Below, in pieces: positions 1-8,068 of a stretch of 64,000 nt of DNA (positions within the stretch are counted from its first letter, which is position 1; every line of letters begins with the position of its first letter). A program made the position numbers and the translations under genes. The notes beneath the pieces are model-generated. The model searched no databases. It was not told the origin of the DNA and saw only the letters and a list, made by a program, of their open reading frames with translations. Location of the stretch: NCBI GenBank assembly GCA_965227035.1, contig OZ245724.1:1922001-1986000 (forward strand). The letters run 5' to 3'. This DNA comes from CBDDFQ01 sp965227035. GTDB taxonomy: Bacteria; Pseudomonadota; Gammaproteobacteria; Burkholderiales; Burkholderiaceae_C.

Positions 1-1
1 G

Positions 2-313
2 GCCAATGTGGTGAAACCTGTCTCGAAGCAGAAGCTGGCCGTGGTCCCCTCGATGAAGAACGAGCCCGGTCAGGTGCCGCACATCGCCGTTCCGTCACAT
101 AACGTAGATCACAATACGCTGTTGCCACAACAACCGATCCAGCGATCTGCATCTACCGCCAATGCGCCTGCTAACGCCTCTGTCATTTCTACCGTCGCGC
201 CTGCCGCCGCCATTCCGCCAGTATCGCCAGCGCCTTCTCCAGCAGTTGCTCCTGCTGCGCCGACGATGCAAGCTCACGACCCCGCCGCTGCTGCTGCCAA
301 CTCTGGAGAGTAG
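2..313 (+). CDS. C-terminal part of an Ala/Pro-rich protein (truncated by window edge)
   Basis: The frame is open from the first base, so the true start lies upstream and the GTG at 8 is probably internal. The visible 100 or so residues have no recognisable domain and end in a low-complexity Ala/Pro/Ser stretch. The stop is 2 bp before the RDD-family gene, which suggests co-transcription. In Burkholderiales a DUF3106-type protein often precedes an RDD gene, so this could be its tail, but that rests on neighbourhood only. Confidence 0.5.
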   Translation, partial: ANVVKPVSKQKLAVVPSMKNEPGQVPHIAVPSHNVDHNTLLPQQPIQRSASTANAPANASVISTVAPAAAIPPVSPAPSPAVAPAAPTMQAHDPAAAAANSGE

Positions 314-315
314 TC

Positions 316-840
316 ATGGTTGGGATTGACGCTGCGGCTCTGCCGCTGGAGCCGTTGGTCACGCCGAGTCTCAAGCGCCGTATGGCTTGCTGGCTGTACG
401 AGGGAATGCTGCTTTTCGCTGTGGTTTTCGTATCGGGCTGGTTCTTCAGCACCTTCGGCCAGATGCGCGACGCCATGGATTCCCGGCGTCACCTGCTTCA
501 AGGCTTTCTATTCATCATCTTCGGCATCTACTTCACCTATTTCTGGTCGAAAGGTCAGAGTCTTGCCATGAAGACCTGGAATATCCGGGTGGTCGGTGCC
601 GATGGAAAAGCGATTTCCCAACTTCGCGCGATGTGGCGGTACGCGTTGAGCTGGCTATGGTTTCTGCCGCCTTTGGCCGCCGTGCAGCCGTTTCATCTGT
701 CGGCCGGCGAAGTGATGGTGATCGTCCTGGGATGGGTGGCGATCTGGGCGCTAATGAGCCGATTCCAGCCGGGCGGGCAGTTTCCGCACGACGTACTCGC
801 GGGCACCCGTCTAGTTTCGTCTCAGCCTATGAGCCGCTAG
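316..840 (+). CDS. RDD family membrane protein
   Basis: A 174-aa protein with three hydrophobic segments (about residues 27-47, 62-80, 125-150). It has the Arg near the start of TM1 (LKRRMACWLYEG) and the later GQSLAMKTWNIRVV stretch typical of RDD-domain proteins. RDD proteins are small inner-membrane proteins, some implicated in cation exchange; the substrate here cannot be told. The start follows a GGAGAG at the end of the upstream gene, 2 bp after its stop. Confidence 0.85.
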   Translation: MVGIDAAALPLEPLVTPSLKRRMACWLYEGMLLFAVVFVSGWFFSTFGQMRDAMDSRRHLLQGFLFIIFGIYFTYFWSKGQSLAMKTWNIRVVGADGKAISQLRAMWRYALSWLWFLPPLAAVQPFHLSAGEVMVIVLGWVAIWALMSRFQPGGQFPHDVLAGTRLVSSQPMSR

Positions 841-874
841 ATCCGCATAAAAACCAACTAACAACGATCCACGG

Positions 875-1288
875 ATGTCATACAACCCAAACGGCGAGCT
901 CAAAGAACCGGTCAACGCGCAAAAGTCTCGCGTCGGGCTGAATCGCGTCATTCATGCTGCCGGCTACTCGATCAAAGGACTTGTCGCTGGATGGGGCGAA
1001 CCGGCGTTTCGCCAGGAAGCGATCATCGGATTCTTCTTGATTCCGCTCTCGTTCTGGTTAGGACGCGGTTGGGTCGAAATCGTGCTGCTGGCCGGATCGA
1101 TTCTTTTCGTGATGATCATCGAATTGCTGAACACCGCAGTCGAAACTGCGATTGACCGGATCGGGCCTGAATGGCACGAGTTGTCCAAGCGCGCGAAAGA
1201 CATGGGCAGTGCAGCGGTACTTTTGAGCCTGATCCTTGCAGGCAGCATCTGGGTTAGCGCCCTCTGGACCCGATTTTCTCCATATTGA
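875..1288 (+). CDS. dgkA: Diacylglycerol kinase
   Basis: A 137-aa membrane protein of the usual DgkA length plus a short N-terminal extension. It has three hydrophobic helices and the diagnostic signature around MIIELLNTAVETAIDR, in which the Glu and Asn residues bind Mg-ATP. The enzyme phosphorylates diacylglycerol to phosphatidic acid at the inner membrane, recycling diacylglycerol released from phospholipids. It lies 34 bp after the RDD gene on the same strand. Confidence 0.93.
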   Translation: MSYNPNGELKEPVNAQKSRVGLNRVIHAAGYSIKGLVAGWGEPAFRQEAIIGFFLIPLSFWLGRGWVEIVLLAGSILFVMIIELLNTAVETAIDRIGPEWHELSKRAKDMGSAAVLLSLILAGSIWVSALWTRFSPY

Positions 1289-1291
1289 ATG

Positions 1292-1311
1292 GCGCGCTTC
1301 GATTAGCGCGC
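1292..1311 (+). terminator. GC hairpin between dgkA and the LOG-family gene
   Basis: Six-base arms GCGCGC at 1292-1297 and 1306-1311 flank an 8-nt loop. No real T-run follows, so it may only attenuate transcription. Confidence 0.3.
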
Positions 1312-1322
1312 TTAAAGCACAA

Positions 1323-1916
1323 ATGTCCGAACCCGCCTTCTCCCTCTGCGTCTATTGCGGCTCACGCCCCGGCAACGATCCCGCGTATGAACAAGCAGCC
1401 ATCGAAACCGGCCAATGGATAGGTTCACACGGAGGCCAGCTTGTCTACGGTGGCGGAAATAACGGCTTGATGGGAACGGTAGCCAAGGCGACCAAAGACG
1501 CGGGCGGCCGGGTCGTCGGCATCATCCCGAAAGCCTTGGTCGATCGGGAGCTGGCCAACACCGATTGCGACGAGCTCTACATCGTCGACACCATGCACGA
1601 GCGCAAGGCGATGATGGGCGAACGCGCCAATGCCTTCGTTGCCCTGCCCGGCGGAATCGGTACGTTCGAAGAAATGTTCGAAATCTGGACCTGGCGTCAG
1701 CTGGGGTACCACAACAAGCCGCTAGGTCTGCTGAGCGTTGCCGGTTACTACGACGGCCTGTCTGCGTTCCTGAAACATGGCGTCGCTGCCGGATTCATGA
1801 ACGAGTGGCAAATGGGGTTGATCGAAATCAGCAGCGACCTTCCCGGCTTGCTGACCCGTCTCGTCGAGCGCGCCGGGGTGAATCAATCCGCAGAAGGCCT
1901 GCGGGAGAACCTCTAG
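1323..1916 (+). CDS. LOG-family (TIGR00730) Rossmann-fold nucleotide phosphoribohydrolase
   Basis: A 197-aa protein starting MSEPAFSLCVYCGS. It carries the LOG family marks MHERK (91-95) and PGGIGTFEE (109-117). These enzymes cleave nucleoside 5'-monophosphates such as cytokinin ribotides to base and ribose 5-phosphate. Many bacterial members were formerly misnamed lysine decarboxylases. An upstream in-frame ATG at 1236 would place the start inside dgkA; the ATG at 1323 gives the family N-terminus. Confidence 0.88.
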   Translation: MSEPAFSLCVYCGSRPGNDPAYEQAAIETGQWIGSHGGQLVYGGGNNGLMGTVAKATKDAGGRVVGIIPKALVDRELANTDCDELYIVDTMHERKAMMGERANAFVALPGGIGTFEEMFEIWTWRQLGYHNKPLGLLSVAGYYDGLSAFLKHGVAAGFMNEWQMGLIEISSDLPGLLTRLVERAGVNQSAEGLRENL

Positions 1917-1947
1917 GTCGCCAGACTCTCGACAGCGTGAGATGCCG

Positions 1948-2286
1948 TTAGATGGCGGTCGAATCCACTTCGCCTGTTCTGATGCGCACGACTTTCTCTA
2001 CCGTCGTCACGAAAATCTTTCCATCGCCGATCTTGCCGGTACGGGCCGCCGCAACGATCGCATCGACGCAGCGTTCGACGTCTACATCGTTCACCACCAC
2101 TTCGACCTTCACTTTCGGCAGGAAGTCGACCACATACTCGGCGCCGCGATACAGCTCGGTGTGACCCTTCTGACGTCCGAAGCCCTTGACCTCGGTCACG
2201 GTGAGCCCGGTTACTCCACATTCGCCAAGCGCTTCGCGCACTTCTTCCAGCTTGAACGGTTTCACGATGGCGGTGATTTGCTTCAT
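1948..2286 (-). CDS. glnB: Nitrogen regulatory protein P-II
   Basis: A 112-aa protein of exact PII length, starting MKQITAIVKPFKLEEVREAL. Tyr51 in the T-loop (RGAEYVVDF) is the conserved uridylylation site, and the C-terminal TVEKVVRIRTGE signature is present. PII trimers sense 2-oxoglutarate and ATP/ADP and control glutamine synthetase adenylylation, NtrB or AmtB. GlnB and GlnK paralogues cannot be separated here because no amtB is adjacent. The gene starts 14 bp after nadE, so the two are probably one transcript. Confidence 0.93.
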   Translation of the reverse strand: MKQITAIVKPFKLEEVREALGECGVTGLTVTEVKGFGRQKGHTELYRGAEYVVDFLPKVKVEVVVNDVDVERCVDAIVAAARTGKIGDGKIFVTTVEKVVRIRTGEVDSTAI

Positions 2287-2300
2287 GGAGATGCCTCTTT

Positions 2301-3962
2301 TTAAAATTTGCTGGTGATAGGGTAACGCCAATCTTTGCCGAAGCTTCGGTGAGTAACCCGAATCCCCACGGGAGCTTGCCGGCGCTTGTATTCGTTGATT
2401 TTGATGAGCCGCGTCACGCGCTCCACCACTGGCCTGTCGAAACCCGCAGCCACGATGTCGTCGATGCTCTGATCGTCTTCCATGTAGCGCTCCAGGATGC
2501 CATCGAGCACTTCATACGGCGGAAGGCTGTCCTGATCCTTCTGGTCCGGTCGAAGCTCGGCGCTGGGTGGCCGGGTGATGATTCGCTCGGGAATCGGCGA
2601 CGCGCAGGTGCCGTACGGATCGTTCTCGTTGCGCCATCGGGCCAGCGCGAACACCATTGTTTTGGCGACATCCTTGATGACCGCGAATCCGCCCGCCATG
2701 TCGCCGTAGAGCGTGCAGTAGCCCGTGGCCATTTCGCTTTTGTTGCCGGTGGTCACCACGATGCTGCCGAACTTGTTCGAAAGCGCCATCAATAGCGTTC
2801 CGCGAATGCGCGCCTGAATGTTCTCTTCGGTCGTGTCTTCCGCCAGACCTTTGAACTCTTCAGCCAAAGACGCCTTGAACGCTTCGAACTGCGGCACGAT
2901 CGAAATCTCGTCGTACTGCACTTTCATGCGACTCGCCATTTCACGCGCATCGATCCAGCTGATGTCTGCCGTATACGGCGACGGCATCATGACGGTGCGA
3001 ACCCGATCTGCGCCGAGTGCATCGACTGCAATAGCGAGGACGAGCGCGGAATCGATACCGCCCGACAATCCGAGGATCACCCCGGGGAAGCCGTTCTTGC
3101 GGACGTAATCGCGAAGACCCAGCACCAGTGCGTCCCAAAGTTCTGCGTGGAGCGATCGCACCGGCTCGATAGAGCCTGCCAAGGTGATCGCGCCCTTCTC
3201 GGTGCCGGTCACTTCGACATCGAAAATTTCTTCCTTGAAGCCCGGAGCGCTCGCCGCCAACTCGCCATCGGCCTGAACCGCGAAAGACGCGCCGTCGAAA
3301 ATCACTTCGTCCTGCCCGCCCACCATGTGCGCATAAATTACCGGCAACCCGGTGGCGACTGCGCGTTGGCTCATCCGGGCAATGCGCTCGCCGCTTTTGC
3401 GCGCGTGATATGGCGACGCGTTGATCACCGCAAGCACTTCGGCGCCGGCGTCTCGCGCCTGCAGGCCGGGCGCATCGAACCAGGCGTCCTCGCAGATGAT
3501 CACACCCACCTTCACGCCGTCTACTTCGAAAACGCAGGACTCGGTGCCCGGCACGAAATACCGGCGCTCGTCGAACACCTGATAGTTGGGGAGTTCGTGC
3601 TTCGCGTAGGTTGCAATCGTCTGGCCTTCACGCAGCACAACGGCCGCGTTGTAGCGCTGCTGGACCGCAACCGATTTCGTTCTGCTGTCGCCACCGCTCG
3701 GGTGGCCGACCACTACGTGCATGTCTTTTAACCCGGCGAGTTCGCGGGCCACCGTTTTCACGGCATCATCACAGGCAGCAACGAACGACGGACGCAAAAA
3801 GAGATCTTCCGCCGCGTAACCGCAAATGGATAGCTCCGGTGTCAGCAGCAATCTGGCACCACGGGCATATGCAATGCGTGCCGCCTCGATTATTTTTTGA
3901 GCGTTGCCATGCATGTCGCCGACAACGAAATTTAACTGTGCAATGCTGATTTTCAGGGGCAT
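2301..3962 (-). CDS. nadE: Glutamine-dependent NAD+ synthetase
   Basis: A 553-aa two-domain enzyme. The N-terminal nitrilase-like glutaminase domain has the Glu43-Lys121-Cys157 triad (TPELSICGY, YAKHELPN, IICEDAW). The C-terminal ATP-pyrophosphatase domain has the P-loop SGGIDS at 300-305. It converts nicotinate adenine dinucleotide to NAD+ using ammonia from glutamine, the last step of NAD synthesis. It is divergent from the gene at 3974 with only 11 bp between start codons, and runs into glnB. Confidence 0.96.
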   Translation of the reverse strand: MPLKISIAQLNFVVGDMHGNAQKIIEAARIAYARGARLLLTPELSICGYAAEDLFLRPSFVAACDDAVKTVARELAGLKDMHVVVGHPSGGDSRTKSVAVQQRYNAAVVLREGQTIATYAKHELPNYQVFDERRYFVPGTESCVFEVDGVKVGVIICEDAWFDAPGLQARDAGAEVLAVINASPYHARKSGERIARMSQRAVATGLPVIYAHMVGGQDEVIFDGASFAVQADGELAASAPGFKEEIFDVEVTGTEKGAITLAGSIEPVRSLHAELWDALVLGLRDYVRKNGFPGVILGLSGGIDSALVLAIAVDALGADRVRTVMMPSPYTADISWIDAREMASRMKVQYDEISIVPQFEAFKASLAEEFKGLAEDTTEENIQARIRGTLLMALSNKFGSIVVTTGNKSEMATGYCTLYGDMAGGFAVIKDVAKTMVFALARWRNENDPYGTCASPIPERIITRPPSAELRPDQKDQDSLPPYEVLDGILERYMEDDQSIDDIVAAGFDRPVVERVTRLIKINEYKRRQAPVGIRVTHRSFGKDWRYPITSKF

Positions 3963-3973
3963 TTGAAGGCTGT

Positions 3974-5173
3974 ATGACAGGGCAGGAAAAACAAAATGAT
4001 TATGTCATTCGAGTTTTAGGCTCGCCGACCGAAGTCGATTCGTCCGCGTGGAACTCACTGCTTGAAACACAAAAGCATGCCGGGCCTTTCGTCAGGCACG
4101 AGTACTTGAGTGCACTCGAGACCAGCAAAAGTGCCGACAAGCGAAGCGGCTGGGAAAGCTGCTTCGTCACGATCTGGCTCGACGATGAACTCGTCGCTGC
4201 ATGTCCGCTGTATTTGAAGTCGCACTCGTATGGCGAGTATGTGTTCGATTGGGCGTGGGCCAACGCGTACGCACAGCACGGACTCGAGTACTACCCGAAA
4301 GGCGTCGTCGCGGTGCCCTTCACCCCGGTGCCGGGAGCGCGCCTGCTTGCGAAAGACAGCGAAACTCGAGAGCTGCTGATCCAGGCGCTGATCGCGTTCT
4401 GCCCCGAGCAGGAGTTGTCGTCATTGCATCTGCTTTTCATCGCCGACGAAGACCTGGAGGCCTGCAAGGCGGCTGGGCTGATGCTCAGGCACACGGTGCA
4501 GTTCCATTGGAAGAATCGTTCTGTCGAGGGCGACTCGGGCACTGTCGATTACGAGAGCTTCGACAGCTTTCTTGCCAGCCTCAATCAGGAAAAGCGCAAG
4601 AAGATCAAACAGGAGCGGCGCAAGGTTGCAGAAGCAGGCGTGACATTCCGAACCCTTCGCGGCAACGAAATTACCCAGGCCGATTGGGATTTTTTCTACA
4701 GCTGCTACGAGCGCACTTATCTAGAACACGGAAACGCGCCCTATCTCACCCGAAACTTCTTCAAGGAGATGGCAGCAAAGATGCCCGAGAACTGGCTGAT
4801 CTTCATTGCAGAGCGTGCGGGACACCCGATCGCCGCAAGCCTGATTGCATTGAACAATCCCGACGAACCGAAAGTAGCCTACGGCCGCTATTGGGGCGCA
4901 CTTGAGCGAGTCGATTGCCTTCACTTCGAGGCCTGCTTCTACCGTCCGCTGGAATGGTGCATCGCCAACGGCTACGAACGATTCGAAGGCGGCGCTCAAG
5001 GCGAGCACAAGATGGCCCGCGCCCTGATGCCGGTCAAAACCACCAGCGCCCACTGGCTGGCGCATCCGTCGTTTGCAGACGCAGTGGAAAAATTTCTGGA
5101 GCGCGAAGGTCGCGGAATCGAGAACTACATGGAGCATCTCGACGACCGCACGCCATTTAAAAAGGCCGGTTAG
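3974..5173 (+). CDS. FemAB-like/GNAT-fold protein (DUF482-type)
   Basis: A 399-aa protein. It has the length and internal features (EKRKKIKQERRKV, YLTRNFFKEMAAKM, FEGGAQGEHKMARALMP) of the proteobacterial peptidogalycan/FemAB-like family PF04339, which adopts a GNAT-related acyltransferase fold. The real substrate of the family is not established, and none can be inferred from the neighbours. Its stop codon lies in the loop of a shared bidirectional terminator. Confidence 0.82.
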   Translation: MTGQEKQNDYVIRVLGSPTEVDSSAWNSLLETQKHAGPFVRHEYLSALETSKSADKRSGWESCFVTIWLDDELVAACPLYLKSHSYGEYVFDWAWANAYAQHGLEYYPKGVVAVPFTPVPGARLLAKDSETRELLIQALIAFCPEQELSSLHLLFIADEDLEACKAAGLMLRHTVQFHWKNRSVEGDSGTVDYESFDSFLASLNQEKRKKIKQERRKVAEAGVTFRTLRGNEITQADWDFFYSCYERTYLEHGNAPYLTRNFFKEMAAKMPENWLIFIAERAGHPIAASLIALNNPDEPKVAYGRYWGALERVDCLHFEACFYRPLEWCIANGYERFEGGAQGEHKMARALMPVKTTSAHWLAHPSFADAVEKFLEREGRGIENYMEHLDDRTPFKKAG

Positions 5174-5184
5174 GCCGGCCTTTT
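5160..5184. terminator. Bidirectional rho-independent terminator
   Basis: A 10-bp perfect stem (AAAAGGCCGG at 5160-5169, CCGGCCTTTT at 5175-5184) with a 5-nt loop sits between two convergent genes. The A-run and T-run make it work on both strands. The TAG stop of the upstream gene (5171-5173) is inside the loop. Confidence 0.85.
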
Positions 5185-5206
5185 CAACGAAGCGATAGAG
5201 ACGCTA

Positions 5207-5752
5207 TCAAGCCAGCTTCGGATTGGCCTTGTTGTAGTTGTCGATGCCGTCCATGATTTCTTTTTTCGCGGCGTCTACGCCTTCCCAGCCGATGACCTTG
5301 ACCCATTTGCCGGCTTCGAGATCCTTGTAGTGCTCGAAGAAATGCGCGATGGTTTTCAGGCGCAGGGGGTTCATGTCTTCCGGCTTTTGCCAGTGGGTGT
5401 AGATCGGGAGAATCTTGTCGGTGGGAACCGCAAGCACCTTGCCGTCTTCGCCAGCTTCGTCTTCCATTTTCAGGATACCGATAGCTCGGCAGGGAACCAC
5501 GACACCCGGAACCAGGGGGAACGGGGTAATGACCAGGACGTCGACCGGGTCGCCGTCGCCGCTGATGGTGCGGGGGACGTAGCCGTAATTGGTCGGGTAA
5601 TGCATGGCCGTGCTCATGAAACGGTCAACGAAGATCGCGCCCGACTCTTTATCCACCTCGTATTTCACGGGATCGGCGTTCATCGGAATTTCGATGATCA
5701 CGTTGAACGACTCTGGAACATTCTTGCCGGGAGAAACTTTATCGAGGGACAT
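5207..5752 (-). CDS. ppa: Soluble inorganic pyrophosphatase (family I)
   Basis: A 181-aa protein of normal family I length. It has the metal-binding signature DGDPVDVLV (Asp66, Asp68, Asp71) and the conserved YGYVP. It hydrolyses cytoplasmic pyrophosphate released by biosynthesis. It is transcribed away from hppA, so the two pyrophosphatases share one 196-bp divergent control region. Confidence 0.96.
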   Translation of the reverse strand: MSLDKVSPGKNVPESFNVIIEIPMNADPVKYEVDKESGAIFVDRFMSTAMHYPTNYGYVPRTISGDGDPVDVLVITPFPLVPGVVVPCRAIGILKMEDEAGEDGKVLAVPTDKILPIYTHWQKPEDMNPLRLKTIAHFFEHYKDLEAGKWVKVIGWEGVDAAKKEIMDGIDNYNKANPKLA

Positions 5753-5883
5753 GTTGAGCTTGGTTGATCAGGACAAACCCTGATTTTAGCGGGCGCAGCG
5801 CAAACGACCCCACGGCGTGCAAAGGTTTACGGTTAAATTCCGCCTGTTGGCCAATCGTCCGTCTCATCGGAATCTACGAGGAA

Positions 5884-5921
5884 GCAACGCAGCGGAGTCG
5901 TAACCGGTGCGTTGCGACTCC
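5884..5921 (+). promoter_or_regulatory. Possible pseudoknot in the hppA 5' leader
   Basis: Four 7-nt blocks occur in the order A-B-A'-B': GCAACGC (5884-5890), GGAGTCG (5894-5900), GCGTTGC (5909-5915), CGACTCC (5915-5921). A pairs with A' and B with B', which is the layout of an H-type pseudoknot, or of two competing hairpins. It ends 15 nt before the hppA ribosome-binding site (5936-5943). Function is inferred; no known riboswitch class was recognised. Confidence 0.4.
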
Positions 5922-5948
5922 TCCAAGTTCAATAACGAAGGAGATGAC

Positions 5949-8012
5949 ATGCAAGGCAACTCGGCGCTTATTCTGGCGCTCATCTGCGGGCTGATCGCCG
6001 TGGCTTATGGCGTTTGGGCGCGCAGCTGGATTCTTTCCAAGGATGCGGGCAACGCGCGAATGCAGGAAATCGCGGCGGCAATTCAAACCGGCGCGGCTGC
6101 TTATCTCGCCCGGCAATACAAAACCATCGCCATCGTCGGCGTCGTGCTTGCGGTTCTCATCGCGTTCTTCCTCGACGGCAAAAGCGCCATCGGCTTCGTG
6201 ATCGGTGCCGTTCTGTCGGGCGCTTGCGGATTCATCGGCATGAACGTATCGGTCAAGGCCAACGTTCGAACGGCGCAGGCTGCCACGCATGGCATCGGCC
6301 CGGCGCTCGATGTGGCGTTTCGCGGGGGTGCAATCACCGGCATGCTGGTGGTTGGGCTGGGGCTTCTGGGCGTCACAGGCTTCTTCTGGTATCTGACCGG
6401 ATCGAATCCCACCAACGCCTCGCTCTCTACCCTGCTGAATCCACTCATGGGTTTCGCGTTCGGCTCATCGCTCATCTCGATATTCGCGCGTTTGGGCGGC
6501 GGTATTTTCACGAAGGGCGCCGATGTCGGGGCTGACCTCGTGGGCAAGGTGGAAGCGGGCATACCGGAAGACGATCCTCGCAACCCGGCCGTGATTGCAG
6601 ACAACGTCGGCGACAACGTGGGCGATTGCGCCGGCATGGCGGCCGATCTGTTCGAGACTTACGCCGTCACCTTGATAGCGACCATGGTGCTCGGCGCCCT
6701 GCTCGTCACCTCGGCTCCGGTCAACGCTGTGATGTATCCGCTGGCCTTGGGCGCAGTGTCCATCGTCGCGTCGATCATCGGCTGCTTCTTCGTCAAGGCG
6801 TCACCCGGCATGAAGAACGTCATGCCGGCGCTTTACAAGGGTCTGGCAGTAGCCGGCGTCCTGTCGCTGATTGCCTTTTACTTCGTCACCACCTGGCTTA
6901 TGCCGGACAACTCGATCCTGCCCTCAGGCAGCCAGATGCGTCTGTTCGGCGCCTGCGCCGTCGGCCTGATCCTGACCGCTGCACTCGTGTGGATCACCGA
7001 GTACTACACCGGCACGCAGTACGCCCCGGTACAGCACGTCGCTAAGGCGTCGACCACCGGCCATGGCACGAACATCATTGCCGGACTCGGTGTCTCGATG
7101 CGCTCGACCGCCTGGCCCGTGCTTTTCGTCTGCGCCGCCATCCTGTCCGCTTACTCGCTCGCCGGCCTGTTCGGCATTGCAGTCGCAGCCACGTCGATGC
7201 TCAGCATGGCCGGCATCGTGGTCGCGCTGGACGCCTACGGCCCGATCACCGACAACGCCGGCGGCATTGCCGAAATGGCTGAACTGCCGAGTTCGGTTCG
7301 CGATGTGACCGATCCGCTGGACGCCGTGGGCAACACGACCAAGGCGGTCACCAAGGGCTACGCCATTGGATCTGCCGGTCTCGCAGCGCTGGTTCTGTTT
7401 GCCGACTACACGCACAAACTCGAGTCGTACGGCCACAAGGTCACCTTCGATCTGTCCGACCCCATGGTCATCGTCGGTCTGTTCATCGGCGGGTTGATTC
7501 CGTTCCTCTTCGGGGCGATGGCCATGGAAGCGGTCGGTCGTGCCGCAGGTGCGGTGGTCGAAGAAGTGCGCCGCCAGTTCCGCGACATTCCCGGAATCAT
7601 GGATGGCAGCGCCAAACCGGAATACGGTCGCGCGGTGGACATGCTCACGACCGCAGCCATCAAGGAAATGATGATTCCCTCGCTGCTGCCTGTCGTGGCA
7701 CCGGTTCTGGTCGGCCTGCTGCTCGGCCCGAAAGCGCTCGGCGGATTGCTCATGGGCACCATCGTGACCGGCCTGTTCGTGGCAATTTCCATGTGTACCG
7801 GTGGCGGCGCCTGGGATAACGCCAAAAAGTACATCGAAGACGGCCACCACGGCGGCAAAGGCTCCGAAGCGCACAAGGCAGCCGTGACCGGCGACACCGT
7901 CGGTGACCCGTACAAGGACACGGCCGGCCCCGCTGTGAACCCGCTGATCAAAATCATCAACATCGTGGCGCTGCTGATAGTGCCGCTGGTGGTGAAATTC
8001 CACGGAGGTTGA
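5949..8012 (+). CDS. hppA: K+-independent membrane proton-pumping pyrophosphatase
   Basis: A 687-aa integral membrane enzyme with many hydrophobic segments. It has the pyrophosphate-binding loop DVGADLVGKVEAG, the acidic DNVGDNVGDCAGMAADLFE motif and the C-terminal GDTVGDPYKDTAGPA motif. The GNTTKA block has Lys465 where K+-dependent pumps have Ala, which marks the K+-independent H+ pump class. It couples pyrophosphate hydrolysis to proton export or gradient building. The ATG at 5949 is chosen because a strong GAAGGAGA lies 5 nt upstream. Confidence 0.95.
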   Translation: MQGNSALILALICGLIAVAYGVWARSWILSKDAGNARMQEIAAAIQTGAAAYLARQYKTIAIVGVVLAVLIAFFLDGKSAIGFVIGAVLSGACGFIGMNVSVKANVRTAQAATHGIGPALDVAFRGGAITGMLVVGLGLLGVTGFFWYLTGSNPTNASLSTLLNPLMGFAFGSSLISIFARLGGGIFTKGADVGADLVGKVEAGIPEDDPRNPAVIADNVGDNVGDCAGMAADLFETYAVTLIATMVLGALLVTSAPVNAVMYPLALGAVSIVASIIGCFFVKASPGMKNVMPALYKGLAVAGVLSLIAFYFVTTWLMPDNSILPSGSQMRLFGACAVGLILTAALVWITEYYTGTQYAPVQHVAKASTTGHGTNIIAGLGVSMRSTAWPVLFVCAAILSAYSLAGLFGIAVAATSMLSMAGIVVALDAYGPITDNAGGIAEMAELPSSVRDVTDPLDAVGNTTKAVTKGYAIGSAGLAALVLFADYTHKLESYGHKVTFDLSDPMVIVGLFIGGLIPFLFGAMAMEAVGRAAGAVVEEVRRQFRDIPGIMDGSAKPEYGRAVDMLTTAAIKEMMIPSLLPVVAPVLVGLLLGPKALGGLLMGTIVTGLFVAISMCTGGGAWDNAKKYIEDGHHGGKGSEAHKAAVTGDTVGDPYKDTAGPAVNPLIKIINIVALLIVPLVVKFHGG

Positions 8013-8068
8013 AAGCCCTCTTGGGGTGACGCGGCAGGCATCTGGCGGGGGTACTGCAGAATGCAGCC

